DNA from: Collybia mongolica
Taxonomy: Eukaryota > Basidiomycota > Agaricomycetes > Agaricales > Clitocybaceae
DNA length: 64,000 nt
Assembly (NCBI GenBank): GCA_013420905.1
Contig: JAAXNY010000004.1
Span: forward strand, 3,038,001-3,102,000
Reading direction: 5' to 3'
Both the position numbers and the translations under genes were made by a program. The number at the start of each line of letters is the position of its first letter. Position 1 is the first letter of the stretch. Positions 21,691 through 32,736 of the stretch are shown in pieces. The notes below the pieces were generated by a model. The model did no database searches and was not told the DNA's origin. It saw only the letters and a list, made by a program, of their open reading frames with translations.

Positions 21691-24600
21691 TCGCTGAACT
21701 GGACGGGGGGGACTTTGTTCTCGTTCTGTTCGCATAGGATTTATATAAAGGAATTGAAAGAAGAAAGAAGCCAGAAATGAACTGGCACGCCAACAGTATG
21801 GGTCCCTAATCGGAATGGATCACCGAATATCAGATCTAAGGGTCGTGAGCCAGTGTGGAACGGGTGCACCAGGTCCTAGGAGTTCCAAATACTTCCATGT
21901 GTGGGGATTATTTTATGATTTTATTTGTCTCCTGGCAGAAAGCTTCTGACATCTTTTTCCAGGTACGGCTCGAAAAAAAAAACGTTTGCTCCGTCGTGGC
22001 TCCAATCCATGATCATGAACTCTAAGTGCGATAAACTGTAACATGTAAGCCACACGTCGATCTCTTTCGCATCAAGGACCAGTGGAAGCTAAGTATGAGC
22101 TTCCGAATTTAAAAAAAAGCCTGGTGTAATTTTACGCTGCTCCCTGTTTTGGGATTCGGTCGGGCGTGCCGACTTGTTCCGATCACCAACCATCGAAGCA
22201 GCACACAAGTCACACACCCAGATCTCTCGCTCCCCGGATCCTCAATACAACCACACTCATCCACATAACATAACATTTCACCCAAGAAGCACCGGTCCAC
22301 CGACCCTCACTGATTATCGTCACTTTCCATCCTTTTCCGCCCCTCAGGGTCGCACAATGTCATTATTATCTCCACCGCCGCGGTTCGGATTCAGACGTAA
22401 CACACACACCATATTCCTCCGTGGAAACCTCATCTCACAACACTCATTTCTTGATGATTAATCACAACGGCGGCGTTCTCAGTGTCCATATGTCAAAAAT
22501 CGCATCAGAAAACTCATTAAACCATGCAGAACCAGAAGCACCTCACCAGTGCATACGGTTGAGGTTATGTGTGATCGCCTGGAGCATACATATCCCATCA
22601 TATTTCGCCCTCGCCCAATCATAAAAAATATACACTCTTCAGTTCATTTTAAACACAGACCCCCTTCCAGGGAACTCTCTTTGACGTCGACATGGCCGTT
22701 GGCCACGAGTACACTCGGGCATGAGAGAGGAAAACTGTCCAACACGAATCGAGAGAACCCAGACATGAAGATAGCATTTACATGACTTCCGGGTGCGATG
22801 ATACCTGGACGCCCGAGGGATGCCTTTCTAGCTTGTTGACCGAGGGCTAACTACTGATCTTGTCCTCATTACGGTCACCTCGAACCTGATACGTAAAGTT
22901 GATCACTCATTTTTACAATTGTGATACATCGTATCATTTCAAGATCTGGACCCATTCAGGGAGGATAAACACCGGAGATGAATTGATACATCATCAGTTC
23001 GGGGACCTTGAATTTGAAAAAGGACCCTGACCATTGAAGTATAGGATTTTGGACGGCTTGAGCGATTTTGCGGCCTCATGAAATATTCTTCTTTAAAAGA
23101 AGGAGCCTTCTAGGCATGGAAGCCTCGAATTGGATTGAGCATGGAGAGGACTTGGACGATGAAATTGTCACCACGCAAGCTCCTATCGGACGGCGGGGAG
23201 ACGCTTGTAAGCAGAGAGTCGGGCAAGGTCGAGGCCCTCCGAGGGGAGGCCACATTATGTGCGATACTCCGCGCCAGGAAGTGTTGAAGGTGCCCAGGCT
23301 GTCACCCTTGAAGTGGATGTTGGGACTCCTTGATGACAAGCGGCAGACAACTGAGCATTGTGGGATTGTTGAGAAGCAGTGCTGGCACAACAGTGACCTT
23401 GCCCATATATTTGTTCCGTCAGGACTTGTTTTTGTTTTTGTTTTGGGAAGGGGCAGAAGAAGGCAGATCTGCCATCACAACCCGTTCTAGCGCATTTTTG
23501 AGGCAGCACCCCCACGATAGTCTAATACCGGTATTCAAACCCTACTGTCTTTCGTCCTCGATAATGGGGATCGCTACCATTCGTGGCGTCATCACTCGTT
23601 TAGAAGCGAAGCTTGCAAAAAGCCAACGGTACTACATCTCGCTTGGCAACTCCATCATTGGCGATCTGAGTCGATCGCGGTTATCAAAAGCTTCACGGCA
23701 AATTTGCGCTTAACACTCTCTAAAGTCTATACACCGTCATGGAGGGATACTACAAAGAAGTTATGCGCAGCCCTGCGTTGCTTTCACCCATTACACGCGC
23801 CTTTCAAATCGTTCTGGGCTCCGTTTATTTGATTGTATTTGCATCCGTGGTGCCCAAAGCAATTAATAAAAATGTACCTTTTTAAAGGAAATTTCACGAA
23901 GGTTTCCTCCTGATGTTATGATATCGAAGCGAGTTACATCGTCCCCCAAAGAGAGAAGCCGACCCTTATACGGCGAGTAAAACCTGTAGCATTCATAAAG
24001 CCTATTAAAGAGCCTGTGCACTTTCATTCCAGCGTTTCGCTTACACAGGACCTTGTAGGCAGTTCATGCAAAACTGTCTTTAACTTTTAAACATTGAACC
24101 ATCAAATATGGTCGGAAAACAATACCAAATGTTCCATTGTGAGGAAGTTGAGGATGAGTTGTGGTTCTGAGTGTAAAAAGGGGATGGTCTCAACGCACAA
24201 CCCGAGACGGCTTAGTATTGAAATGAGGCTGCCATGGGACCCAAAGTGCGGCCACCGGCTTGAAAGTCTCGATGCTAGAACTATGTGATGGAAACGCGTC
24301 CGGTTGACAGAAATTCCGGCTACTGAGCGATTAGCGTGACTTCAATGAGTAGCCTAATGTCCGTCAGTCTGTGAAAACATACGTCTATCCCATGCATGTG
24401 AGACTGCTATAAGGGCCGAATCTTGATTCTGAGTTAGGCGCGATCATTCGCTAACACCTTCGTAAAATCGACCACCTCGGTGCCTAATATCGGAAGAGCT
24501 GCAGGCTATCAGTTACTTGTTCCGTTATATGGAACTGCATGACATGACATGTGTCGCAAGCGGTGTGAGTCGCTCGACTTAATGAGAGGTCAACCAAACG

Positions 24601-24975
24601 GTGTACTGTAAGTCGAAGTAACTGATTACCACAATGATTCCAGGTTATCGCCGGACTATGGTCTATGCCACTAAGGGTTGTCGACGGATGTCAGATATCA
24701 AGGTAGGTCGCGGGTAAAAGGCGAAGCGAAAATTTTTACAATTGCATTAAATTTCGTTTCGGTACTAAAAATAGCGAGAGAACCAAAGCACAGTAGCACA
24801 TTGAGAAGTACGATTGAGTGTCTACACACCATCCTGAGAGCCTTATGTGTAGGTGGGTATTATTTGTAAGATGTAGCGCTCCAAAGATAAGATTTCGTGA
24901 TTTCAATGAGATCCAAAGTTCGGGATACATGGAAGAGTACAGTTGAAGAGACCAAGAGGCGATTGAGGATGGTAA
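21691..24975. other. 3.3-kb stretch without a recognised gene
   Basis: The first 1.1 kb is probably the promoter and leader of the Zn2Cys6 gene; it contains pyrimidine runs on the plus strand. Several open stretches exist (for example plus 23068-23490 and plus 23567-23713), but they lack conserved motifs and clean splice joins. CpG dinucleotides are present at normal-looking density, unlike the transposon island near 36-42 kb. I see no tRNA, long terminal repeat or transposase. An untranslated RNA gene or very small spliced gene cannot be excluded. Confidence 0.35.
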
Positions 24976-26737
24976 TTAGTTATACGTCACTTTTTGGTGA
25001 CGAGTCGGGGTTTGTGTAGGGGGAATCGATGGAGTCCGCTCGACTTGAAGAGGGCCTGGAGCCACTGCCGGTGCTCGGCCGTGATACGCTCGTCCTGCGT
25101 AGCCAAGATAAATATTTAGCATGGAGATGAGTGTGTCATGGTTCAACCCCTTACCCGTCCGATTTTCGGCTCGGTTTGTACCCACCCCACACCTGACGGA
25201 TCCATCTTGCCATGTGGACTTCCTGTTTCATAACATGGACAACCCAGGGATGCGAAAGCATATCCTTGGGAGTCGGCCGAGTCAGTGCATCCACTGTCAA
25301 CCTGAAATATACGTTAGAACAACGGTCATCTACCGTCAAATCTCCTCACGTCTGCTTGATGAAATCTTTCATATCATCGCTCCATTGGACACCAGGTTCA
25401 TCCTCAAGTCTAGGGGGCTGTGTCATGTCAGCTCAAGGTTTGACAGTAATCACCCAAAACGTACCTCGCCTGTTGTGATATACATCATCAATTCGATGGG
25501 AGGAAGGTCATTGGGAAATGGGAACCGATTTTGCACCAATTCAAGTAGGGAAATGCCAGTCGACCAAACGTCTGATCGTATTGTATATTCGTGTCCACAT
25601 ATTCGTTCCGGCTGGCAGATCAAGGTCAGTTTCCGGCCGTGCGGAGACAGGAGTAGCGAGGGCTCACAGCCATGTAAAAGCTTGTTCCTGTGAACGTGCC
25701 AGCAAGTGAATCAACGAGTTCACCGGACACACCAAAATCACAGAGTTTTACTACTCCCTCGCGAGACAACAGGATATTCGATGGTTTGATGTCCCTATGA
25801 ATGGTCCGCTTTGTGTGGAGGTATGCCAGGCCTTGTAAAACCTGGAACCGTCATTAGCGCAGCATCGTTGTGTGTTTTAAGGTTATAAACTGACACCCTC
25901 TGCTAATCGACCCGCAATTTTCTCTCCGACGATAGCCCCACGATCTTTGATTCGCTTGCCAACCGTTTCGAGACTGCCTCCTTCACAGAAATCCATGAGA
26001 ATTTTAACCTCACTGGACGATGGAGACATGTAGGCTCCATGGAATAGGATGATATTGACATGCTGGGTAGATGAGATGATCGAAACTTCGCGAAGAAGTT
26101 GTTTCATTGGCGCCTCGCGGGTTGTAATGGTCTTCCTTGCCATGATCTTCCCCGTACGTTTGTCTTTGACTTTATGAACAGCGCCACCAGCCCCTTCACC
26201 GAGACGCGATATCTCCTCCAGGTATTCATCTGACCAGGTCAAAGAATTGTCATTCAGGTTATCGACTAGATCCTTGACATCGACCACACCATGCGCTGCG
26301 CCTGTCGTGTTCGGAGGAACGCATGTGTTGATATTGATCGAGGGGTTTGGGCGAATGGTCATCTCGTCTGTGGTGTGACCCGTAGCAGTGATTTCCAGCG
26401 CAGGTTTCCCAGGACCACCGTAATAACTTTCAAAGAGCCCAGTATCGCCCCCAGAAGGATTGACAGAAGATTCGTTTGAATTTCCGTTGGACGCTGGGAT
26501 CGCGATACGAATGGTAGGCTTTGGTGTGGTAGGTCTCTGTGATGAGGCCGGAATGTTAAGGGTGAGAGATGGGAGTGGCGATCTGCTTGGGGGGCTTGCA
26601 GCTGGGGGTGAGATGGAAACTGGATTCTTACGAATGTTAAGGGGTGGCGTCCTGGGAATACCCATCGGTAACGGCGACGAGGATCGAGGAGTGCGTGGCC
26701 CGAGGGGACGCTGCATGATGGTTAGCTTACTATCCAT
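24976..26737 (-). CDS. MKK1: MAP kinase kinase, Mkk1-type (cell wall integrity)
   Basis: A dual-specificity kinase that phosphorylates a MAP kinase. A Pro/Ser-rich N-terminal region of about 150 residues precedes the catalytic domain. Visible motifs: the Gly loop [15 protein letters not shown], the lysine in [41 protein letters not shown] with the Ser/Thr activation sites, MAPERI, and a subdomain XI region ending [17 protein letters not shown]. The C-terminal tail runs [18 protein letters not shown] and ends HQKVTYN before TAA. The combination [18 protein letters not shown] is characteristic of the Mkk1/2-Pek1 group acting in the cell wall integrity cascade rather than Ste7 or Pbs2. The start at 26737 ([13 protein letters not shown]) is chosen; the second ATG at 26716 (MQRPLG) is an alternative. 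Intron borders in the 3' half were only partly traced. Confidence 0.92.
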
Positions 26738-27074
26738 CGCTGCAAGCGTTGTGGTCAAGGTAACTATGTGACAAGTCCACTCATCATTTACTTTGGTCTC
26801 AACTACTAATGGGGCAACTCCCGCAAAACTTGTATTATCAATTTCGTCCTTGGGCCAGGGCCTCAATAACTCGTACTAATCCCATTCAATCTGCATATCT
26901 AGTCACAACTAGTTACAACCCTCTCTGGAGAAGGGGGGCTTATATGACCACCAGACTCTCAGCGACCTAAGGTCAACTATTCGCATAACCAATATGTAAT
27001 ATTTGGTTATGTTGTGGCCTATGGAACACAATATCTCGACACAACTCAGGTGCCACCCATGCCTCGTGGTAGCA
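26738..27074. promoter_or_regulatory. Bidirectional promoter, MKK1 and unknown gene
   Basis: A 337-bp stretch between divergent starts. No exon is visible and no motif stands out. Confidence 0.35.
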
Positions 27075-27687
27075 ATGGCTTACAACGAGCCCAATGCGCC
27101 CTGTTCAAAAGGTCACCGTCTGTTACAACCTAACTACATTGGGTACGTATCGTGCTTGACAACATTGGTTTCCTAGCTAATCCTCCTTTCGGCTTTACAG
27201 AACAGACCCACACGAAATCGTTGGAAGAACATTGAAAAGGGCTCGAAGATCATCCAAACATCCATCTGTTACCCTAGAATTTGTCGATGACACAAGTTTT
27301 CAGATTCTCGTTGATGGCTATAATCCCGTCCATCGTGGTATCCCTAAAGAACTTGACATGGATCCCTTCTTACACACATTATGTACAAGCACGCCACCAG
27401 CGAATCTTACTGTCACAGACTGTACATTAGTCACGTTGTCTGACAAAGCATACGAGCGGAGAAGTGGGCGCGACGAGGCACATGAGCTTCAGTGGGACCA
27501 AAAGCATCGCACCATTGCATTCAAGTTTTCGGGGGACGATCCAACCTGGCATAACGTACCTGCTACGATGGAGGAATACGATCCAGACACAGGCTCGTGT
27601 ATTTTTCGCAGCTACATCGATGTCTACCTAAAGCTCAACACGAATCGATCATTCCGAAGAAAGCAGAAACGCCGTCCTGAGAAGTGA
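27075..27687 (+). CDS. Protein of unknown function (184 aa)
   Basis: Two exons, 27075-27142 and 27201-27687, flank a 58-nt GT-AG intron and join in phase to 184 aa. The first exon reads MAYNEPNAPCSKGHRLLQPN and the second starts DPHEIVGRTLKRARRSSKHP. The middle has FVDDTSFQILVDGYNPVHRG and HELQWDQKHRTIAFKFSGDD, a mixed alpha/beta pattern, and the end is strongly basic (FRRKQKRRPEK), possibly a nuclear localisation signal. There is no signal peptide or membrane segment. I do not recognise the family. Codon pattern and the clean intron support a real gene. It is divergent from MKK1. Confidence 0.75.
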
Positions 27688-28630
27688 GCCGCAATGCGGT
27701 TAGTGTCAATGTTTTCAAACCGTGACATTTCTACCGGGGCTCATGCAATCAGCGATCATAGGTGTTACCACCATGGTCTTCATTATGATTGCTCAAACCC
27801 ATCACATAGCATGTATATGTCACCATCTATCTGTGCACTTATTTTTTATCCGATTATATATAGTTCAAGTCACATTTCACCTCAACTCTCATGTGTTCAA
27901 TTTTGTAGCTGTAGTTGTAGTTGTACCTATCCACGTCAGATTGAGACCATGACCTGAATTTCGTAAGAATGATAAGGGAGATGTTTGTCGGACACAACGG
28001 GATACAAAATCTAATCCATAGCAACCACTTCCCAGATCCAACTGACCCAGGTCGGTTTAGCGCCTTTTGTGACATCCATTCAAGCAACCATGGGCCAACT
28101 GATTTTGGCAGAAAGCCACATGTCGTGTGTAGATTGACGAGAGAAGCGCGCAACCTAGGCTCTTTCAAGGGCGTTGTATTTGGTACTGTTCCCGTTAGAA
28201 GTATTGAAGGCTAAGCAAACCCAAAAACCAATTAAATCCTTTCGTCGTTGCCAGTTCCATCGTCGAGCTAGTCGGACAGGATCGTAGTGGAGTCCTGGAA
28301 GGGGTGGACGTTGCGTGAGACTCAGGCAGTTGTAGGTTCAGCATCGTTGTCAAGACTCGCTCTTTGTTGAGGGATTTTTGGGAACCGATCGGGCTGAGCG
28401 GCGTCACCATGGATATAGGACTAAGTAAAAAGAGGGCTGTACGAATGTGTTTGTGATGCATTTTGAGGTGATATTCCAGGTGCATCAACGGACCAGCCAC
28501 TATACTCTCACCTTATTCGGTTTCCTCCGCGTCCATCGTGTCACCCATGTTTGATATTCAGCACTTAACGCCGCCAAAGAGGGATCCCGGTATCAGCACC
28601 TTACCGTCAGTCACATTCCATTTTTCACCA
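27688..28630. other. Intergenic, no recognised gene
   Basis: About 940 bp. Open stretches lie on both strands (plus 27969-28214, minus 28195-28500), but they show no known motif and no matching splice partners. AT-rich sequence directly after the 184-aa gene is probably its 3' region. Confidence 0.3.
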
Positions 28631-29211
28631 ATGTCCGATAGCGATGCGCCCCTCCCCCTCCCCCAATATGTCTATGTCCTGGGTACAACTAGCTTCAGGT
28701 TTGACATATCTACAAGTCGTTTGTAACATACAGTTCAGTGGCCATGATTGGAGATGTATCTGGAATTTCCAATCAGATAGAAGAGATTGCGCGTTGTTCA
28801 AATCATCAAACCGATGTCCCTTTTGTAAAGTTGCGGGCGAGAGGTCCAGTTCGGAGTAGCAGGTTATTCTACGTCGACCATGGGACTTTGATAGGCACCA
28901 GGTGAATTGTTGTCACAAGGTCATGGTGAATAAAACACAGCGTCATCAGGCCCCATACCTGAGCACGGTCGCATGGCTGGAAAGCAAGGAACCGCTCACA
29001 TGGGGAAAACAAGACATCATTAATCATCATGCGCGGTGATCAATTACAAGAGGATTACGATTCTATGCATGAGATGAAAATAATTCCCGCATTCGCAGAT
29101 AGCAGACAGCGGACCTTCCGAGATAAACATGGCGTTATGATACGCAGCTCTAGCTCTCGGATGCACTTGACAACAACCATATGGCTGATGACATGCCTTT
29201 GTCAAAAATAA
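28631..29211 (+). CDS. Candidate small spliced gene, unknown function
   Basis: A weak prediction. Three exons, 28631-28682, 28739-28901 and 28989-29211, join in phase to a 145-aa ORF ending at TAA 29209-29211. The middle exon reads VAMIGDVSGISNQIEEIARC, then FVKLRARGPVRSSRLFYVDH; the last exon contains MRGDQLQEDYDSMHEMKIIP and RQRTFRDKHGVM. Composition looks like protein rather than random sequence. However, the second 3' splice site is chosen among several, the 87-nt intron is longer than most here, and no domain is recognised. It lies just upstream of NAA50 on the same strand. It may be an orphan gene or chance. Confidence 0.25.
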
Positions 29212-29500
29212 AAGTTCGCAGCGCTCTCCAGTGAATTACACTCACCCATAGAGAAATGACTCGGTACGAAAAGACCTCTATCCGAACCACCTGAGGTCAA
29301 ACATAATTGTCTTGAAAAAGAACATCCCCCGACAATACCATACAAAGAGTATCAGTCCTACAATTCTCGATCATGCTTGGAAAGCTGGGAGGCAGTTAGA
29401 AGCCACCTCTTGAAAGTTGTTGTCACCATCACATATAGCCACGTGGGCTACTTGTTCTCACGTGTTCAAATAGTTGAGAGGAAATCACAACTCTGAATCA

Positions 29501-30185
29501 ATGTCAGTCAACTCGAGCGTACCCAAAGTGCCGCGTATCTCGTTCGCGTCTTTGACACCAAACAATCTTGGAACTGTCCGAAAACTCAACTCTGTCCTGT
29601 TTCCAATTAAATATAGCGAGAAATTTTATCAAGATATACTTCTTCCAGAAGTCGAAGACTTCTGCAAACTTGGTAGGTGTACAATGTCACCCAATCAATG
29701 GCTTAAAACTGAGTGTGCTCTGGTCAGTTTATTACAACGATGTCCCGGTAAGAATTGTGTCGTCAAGAAACGATTCATGCTTATCCGCATATTCATCAGG
29801 TTGGGACCATTTGCTGTAGGCTAGAAAACAAAAACGATCAGACAAAGTTATATCTCATGACCATGGGGATCCTTGCTGTGCGTCTATGCTCATCACTTTG
29901 TCAACGCGTCTGACACGTTACGTTGGGCAGCCTTATCGCTCCAGATGTCTGGGATCACAGAGTCTTGAACTGATCCTCGCATCCGCAACTGCACAGAAAC
30001 CCAAAATCGACAAAATCTATCTTCACGTCCAGATTTCAAATGACCAGGCGAAGAAATTCTATGAAAGGCACGGCTTTGTTGAAGTGGAGTTGCATAAGAA
30101 TTATTACAAGAAAATTGTTCCTCATGACGCATGGGTCCTGGAGAAGACCATAAAACCTATTAGCCAGAGGGACCACGCCCAATGA
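29501..30185 (+). CDS. NAA50: N-alpha-acetyltransferase 50 (NAA50/San type, GNAT fold)
   Basis: Naa50 acetylates N-termini and is linked to sister chromatid cohesion in animals. The ATG at 29501 opens MSVNSSVPKVPRISFASLTP. Exons then give NLGTVRKLNSVLFPIKYSEK, YQDILLPEVEDFCKL, VYYNDVPVGTICCRLENKN, LYLMTMGILA, PYRSRCLGSQSLELIL (the acetyl-CoA loop, here RCLGSQS), KIDKIYLHVQISNDQAKKFY, ERHGF and PHDAWVLEKTI. All match the Naa50 order. Three introns were placed; the one before PYRSRCLG has donor GT at 29879 (GCT|GTGCGT) and removes 51-52 nt. Stop TGA at 30183-30185. The R-x-x-G-x-G/A acetyl-CoA motif has Cys in place of the usual Gly (RCLGSQS), a small departure. Convergent with the C2H2 gene. 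Confidence 0.93.
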
Positions 30186-30431
30186 GCGTACAACATTGGC
30201 ATTGTAGGTAAGAAGTCAGTTGCTTATAGTGTTTCATTCACTGAAAGGTTTATATCAACTGGCATAAAGATACACCTGGCCTCACAATATTATGGCCTCT
30301 GATACGAGATTATGCCCCGATTTTCACGTTTGATTAATATTCTGGTATAATCTGATATACTTGCCTTGTCAGCAAGAAGTGGTATGAAGAACGACAATTG
30401 TCACATACTAGTATATTGGATTATGTGTGTA

Positions 30432-31286
30432 TTATGTCCATGCGTCATCCACTTTGCCACACCCTTTAACAAGCTACATGGTGATCAGGAACAAGTAACA
30501 TAAGTTCGGACATATACACACCTGATGACGCTTCAATGCATCTTTCCTTGTGAATGTCTTCCCACAGCCCCCATTGCACAGATATGGTTTCTCCCCAGTG
30601 TGTGTCTCTCTATGACGCTTCAAATCGTGCTGCCGATTGAAAGACAGAGCACATAAATCGCATGAGAAAGGCCGAGAAGGCGAAGCAGGATATTGTGGTG
30701 AGACGCTGAGTGGTGGAGAAAGAGGGATTTGTGACGCATAATGCGAAGATGAATGAGGTTGAGGTATCATCATGGGTGCTGTTGGTGGTGGATAGGCTTG
30801 CGGCTGTGACCGATGTCTCGACTGTGGGTATTGAGGCTGGGTTTGGGGTTGTCCTGGAGAGTATGAATGGGTATGAGAATGCGACTGAGAATGCGAGTGT
30901 GATTGTGATTGTGGATAGCCAGAGCGATGCATTTGTCGTGTGGATATTAACCCTGGAGTTCCAGAGGCATAAATTGCTTGTTGAGAAACGCTTGGACTAC
31001 CAGCTTGGGCATAGGGAGGACTAGAACTGTAATAACCGTTCTGATAAGATGAATCCTGGCGCAAATCCGCTTCATATACAGGTATTAATTGGTTAGCCAT
31101 TTCATGACTATCCTGGGCAGAAGATGAGTGGTATGAAGCAGATGAGTAGTTACTGGATGACGCGGGGTATTGATGTCCATCATCATTCCATTGTCCAGGT
31201 GGGTAGACGTGATTCTGAGCAGCTCGTCGGTCAGACATGGAGAGATGTATTTGATTGAGAGACATACTGACCTTGCCCTGGTTCAT
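30432..31286 (-). CDS. C2H2 zinc-finger transcription factor (two fingers, 268 aa)
   Basis: Two exons, 31286-30522 and 30473-30432, give 268 aa. The N-terminal 190 residues are Ser/Gln/His/Tyr/Pro-rich and disordered, with a His-Ser repeat (SHSHSQSHSHTHSYS) encoded near 30880. Two tandem C2H2 fingers lie at about residues 203-255: FSCDLCALSFNRQHDLKRHR then THTGEKPYLCNGGCGKTFTR and DALKRHQ. The short last exon adds LVKGCGKVDDAWT before TAA at 30432-30434. A nuclear sequence-specific regulator is likely; targets are unknown. The start at 31286 (MNQGKVSMSLNQ) is chosen, with 31265 (MSLNQIHL) as an alternative. Confidence 0.85.
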
Positions 31287-32736
31287 AAAGCCTCCTGAGC
31301 GTCACGCGGTTTCCTAAAGGAAGAAAAACCCGCAGAGTTCGCAAGTGTTTTGGATTTGCAAGACAGGGGGATGACAAGAAGTCCTTTAAGCCCTCCCCCC
31401 CCCTTCACCCAAGAGCTACTTAGCGCATTTTGGGAAAGATTATACCTCACCGTGCCTGGGTGTTCATTGGTCCCGCGCCCTAGTCGGTATATGAGTCCTA
31501 AGCTGGTTAGCTTCAGTTGTCGACAAGCCTGAGCCGAGTCGGCATACCGGGGAAAGTTGAGCATGGGCTCAAGTGCAAAACAAATCTCGATTCGGCTATT
31601 CAGATGTAGTCAGGGACTATCAAGGCCCAAAAAGGTACCAATTCCAAATTCAGTGCTTGGTCACATATTTCTTCGAATCTCACCCGAAGCCAATGCCTCA
31701 AAATCATACAGATACAGAGACAACGGTTTTGTATTCAATCCTTGTCTCTTTCATTTATATCTCCATTCGGGATTTATAAATATCCCGCAGTGCGGGAGAT
31801 CTGTTTCGTTCTGGAGTTATCTTGAGACGGTGAGACTTTTCTTGCCATTCTTTCTCTCTTACTCACAATATACTGATTAACGCTGTGCGCTGGCATCCCT
31901 GCAGTCCCTTGGCTCGCGATAGTTGAACGCAATATCGCTATATCGAAGGTACATTGCCCTTATCTTTTTTCGGAAACACCGAGAAATCGGATAGTTGGGA
32001 CCTGCCTTGGATACGTTTCTTTGAGCTCTGAAGAGATCACACAGAATGTAATGATATCTCAGGCACTCATTTGGAGGGATGTCCTTTTTCGTCAGCATTT
32101 ATCTTATGACATCAACTTTGGACAAGACATCACCAGGGCACAACCAAATCAGATAGGTAACGATCAACTGGGAACATGTAGAACATGGAGTAACTGATAA
32201 GAAATACGGCACAGGCTTTTCACCATTGTGGCGTTCAATAAAGGTAATCCTGTTTTGTCATTAGCCAGATAAGTGGTCATGGAACATAGGCAGATCTTGC
32301 ATGCGCTTCCACCTCGAGCTCTGAGATCCGACAACCGGTGTACCATCATTATCAGGGACTCAATTGCGATGGGCGTGGTGCAACAACGCCGACCAGCCCT
32401 GTCAGGGCAGCCTAATCCTTTGAGGCGCTTTGTTTGAATTTGGTTCGTATCCAAACAAAGGGTTGTATGATTGCAAAGTGTGTTAGAAGTTTCCTTGGAC
32501 ATTATCATTGCAATTGAAGAGCAGGAATCTTTAATCCTCTCTATCCACTTTCGTGCACTTTCGTGCACTTGAAAGTCACTGGGGCAATCCGAATGCGGAT
32601 TGTCCCGTAAATAACGCAGCCAAATAATGGTGACTCGTCTGCATATGGTAAGGCCAGCCGTTGTCCCTCAGACCAAAGTACCTCCTTCTGTTCCATTGAC
32701 GAATACGGTTTAGAGGACTTGATCCCGATCTGTGAA
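31287..32736. promoter_or_regulatory. Bidirectional intergenic region, C2H2 gene and DNA ligase
   Basis: About 1.45 kb between divergent starts. It contains a TATA-like hairpin cluster: GGGATTTATAAATATCCC at 31769-31786 followed by the odd palindrome CCCGCAGTGCGGG at 31784-31796. The direct repeat TTTCGTGCAC occurs twice near 32549-32570. Open stretches on the minus strand between 31877 and 32568 have no recognised motif and would need introns of only 35-36 nt, so no gene is called. Confidence 0.35.

Noticed and set aside
23068..23490. 140-residue open stretch on the plus strand
   Set aside because: No known domain, no matching splice partners, and an equally long open stretch on the opposite strand.
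31877..32568. Possible minus-strand gene, with pieces that can be joined into about 100 aa ending INADEKGHPSK
   Set aside because: It needs two introns of only 35-36 nt, shorter than any other intron here, and matches no known motif.
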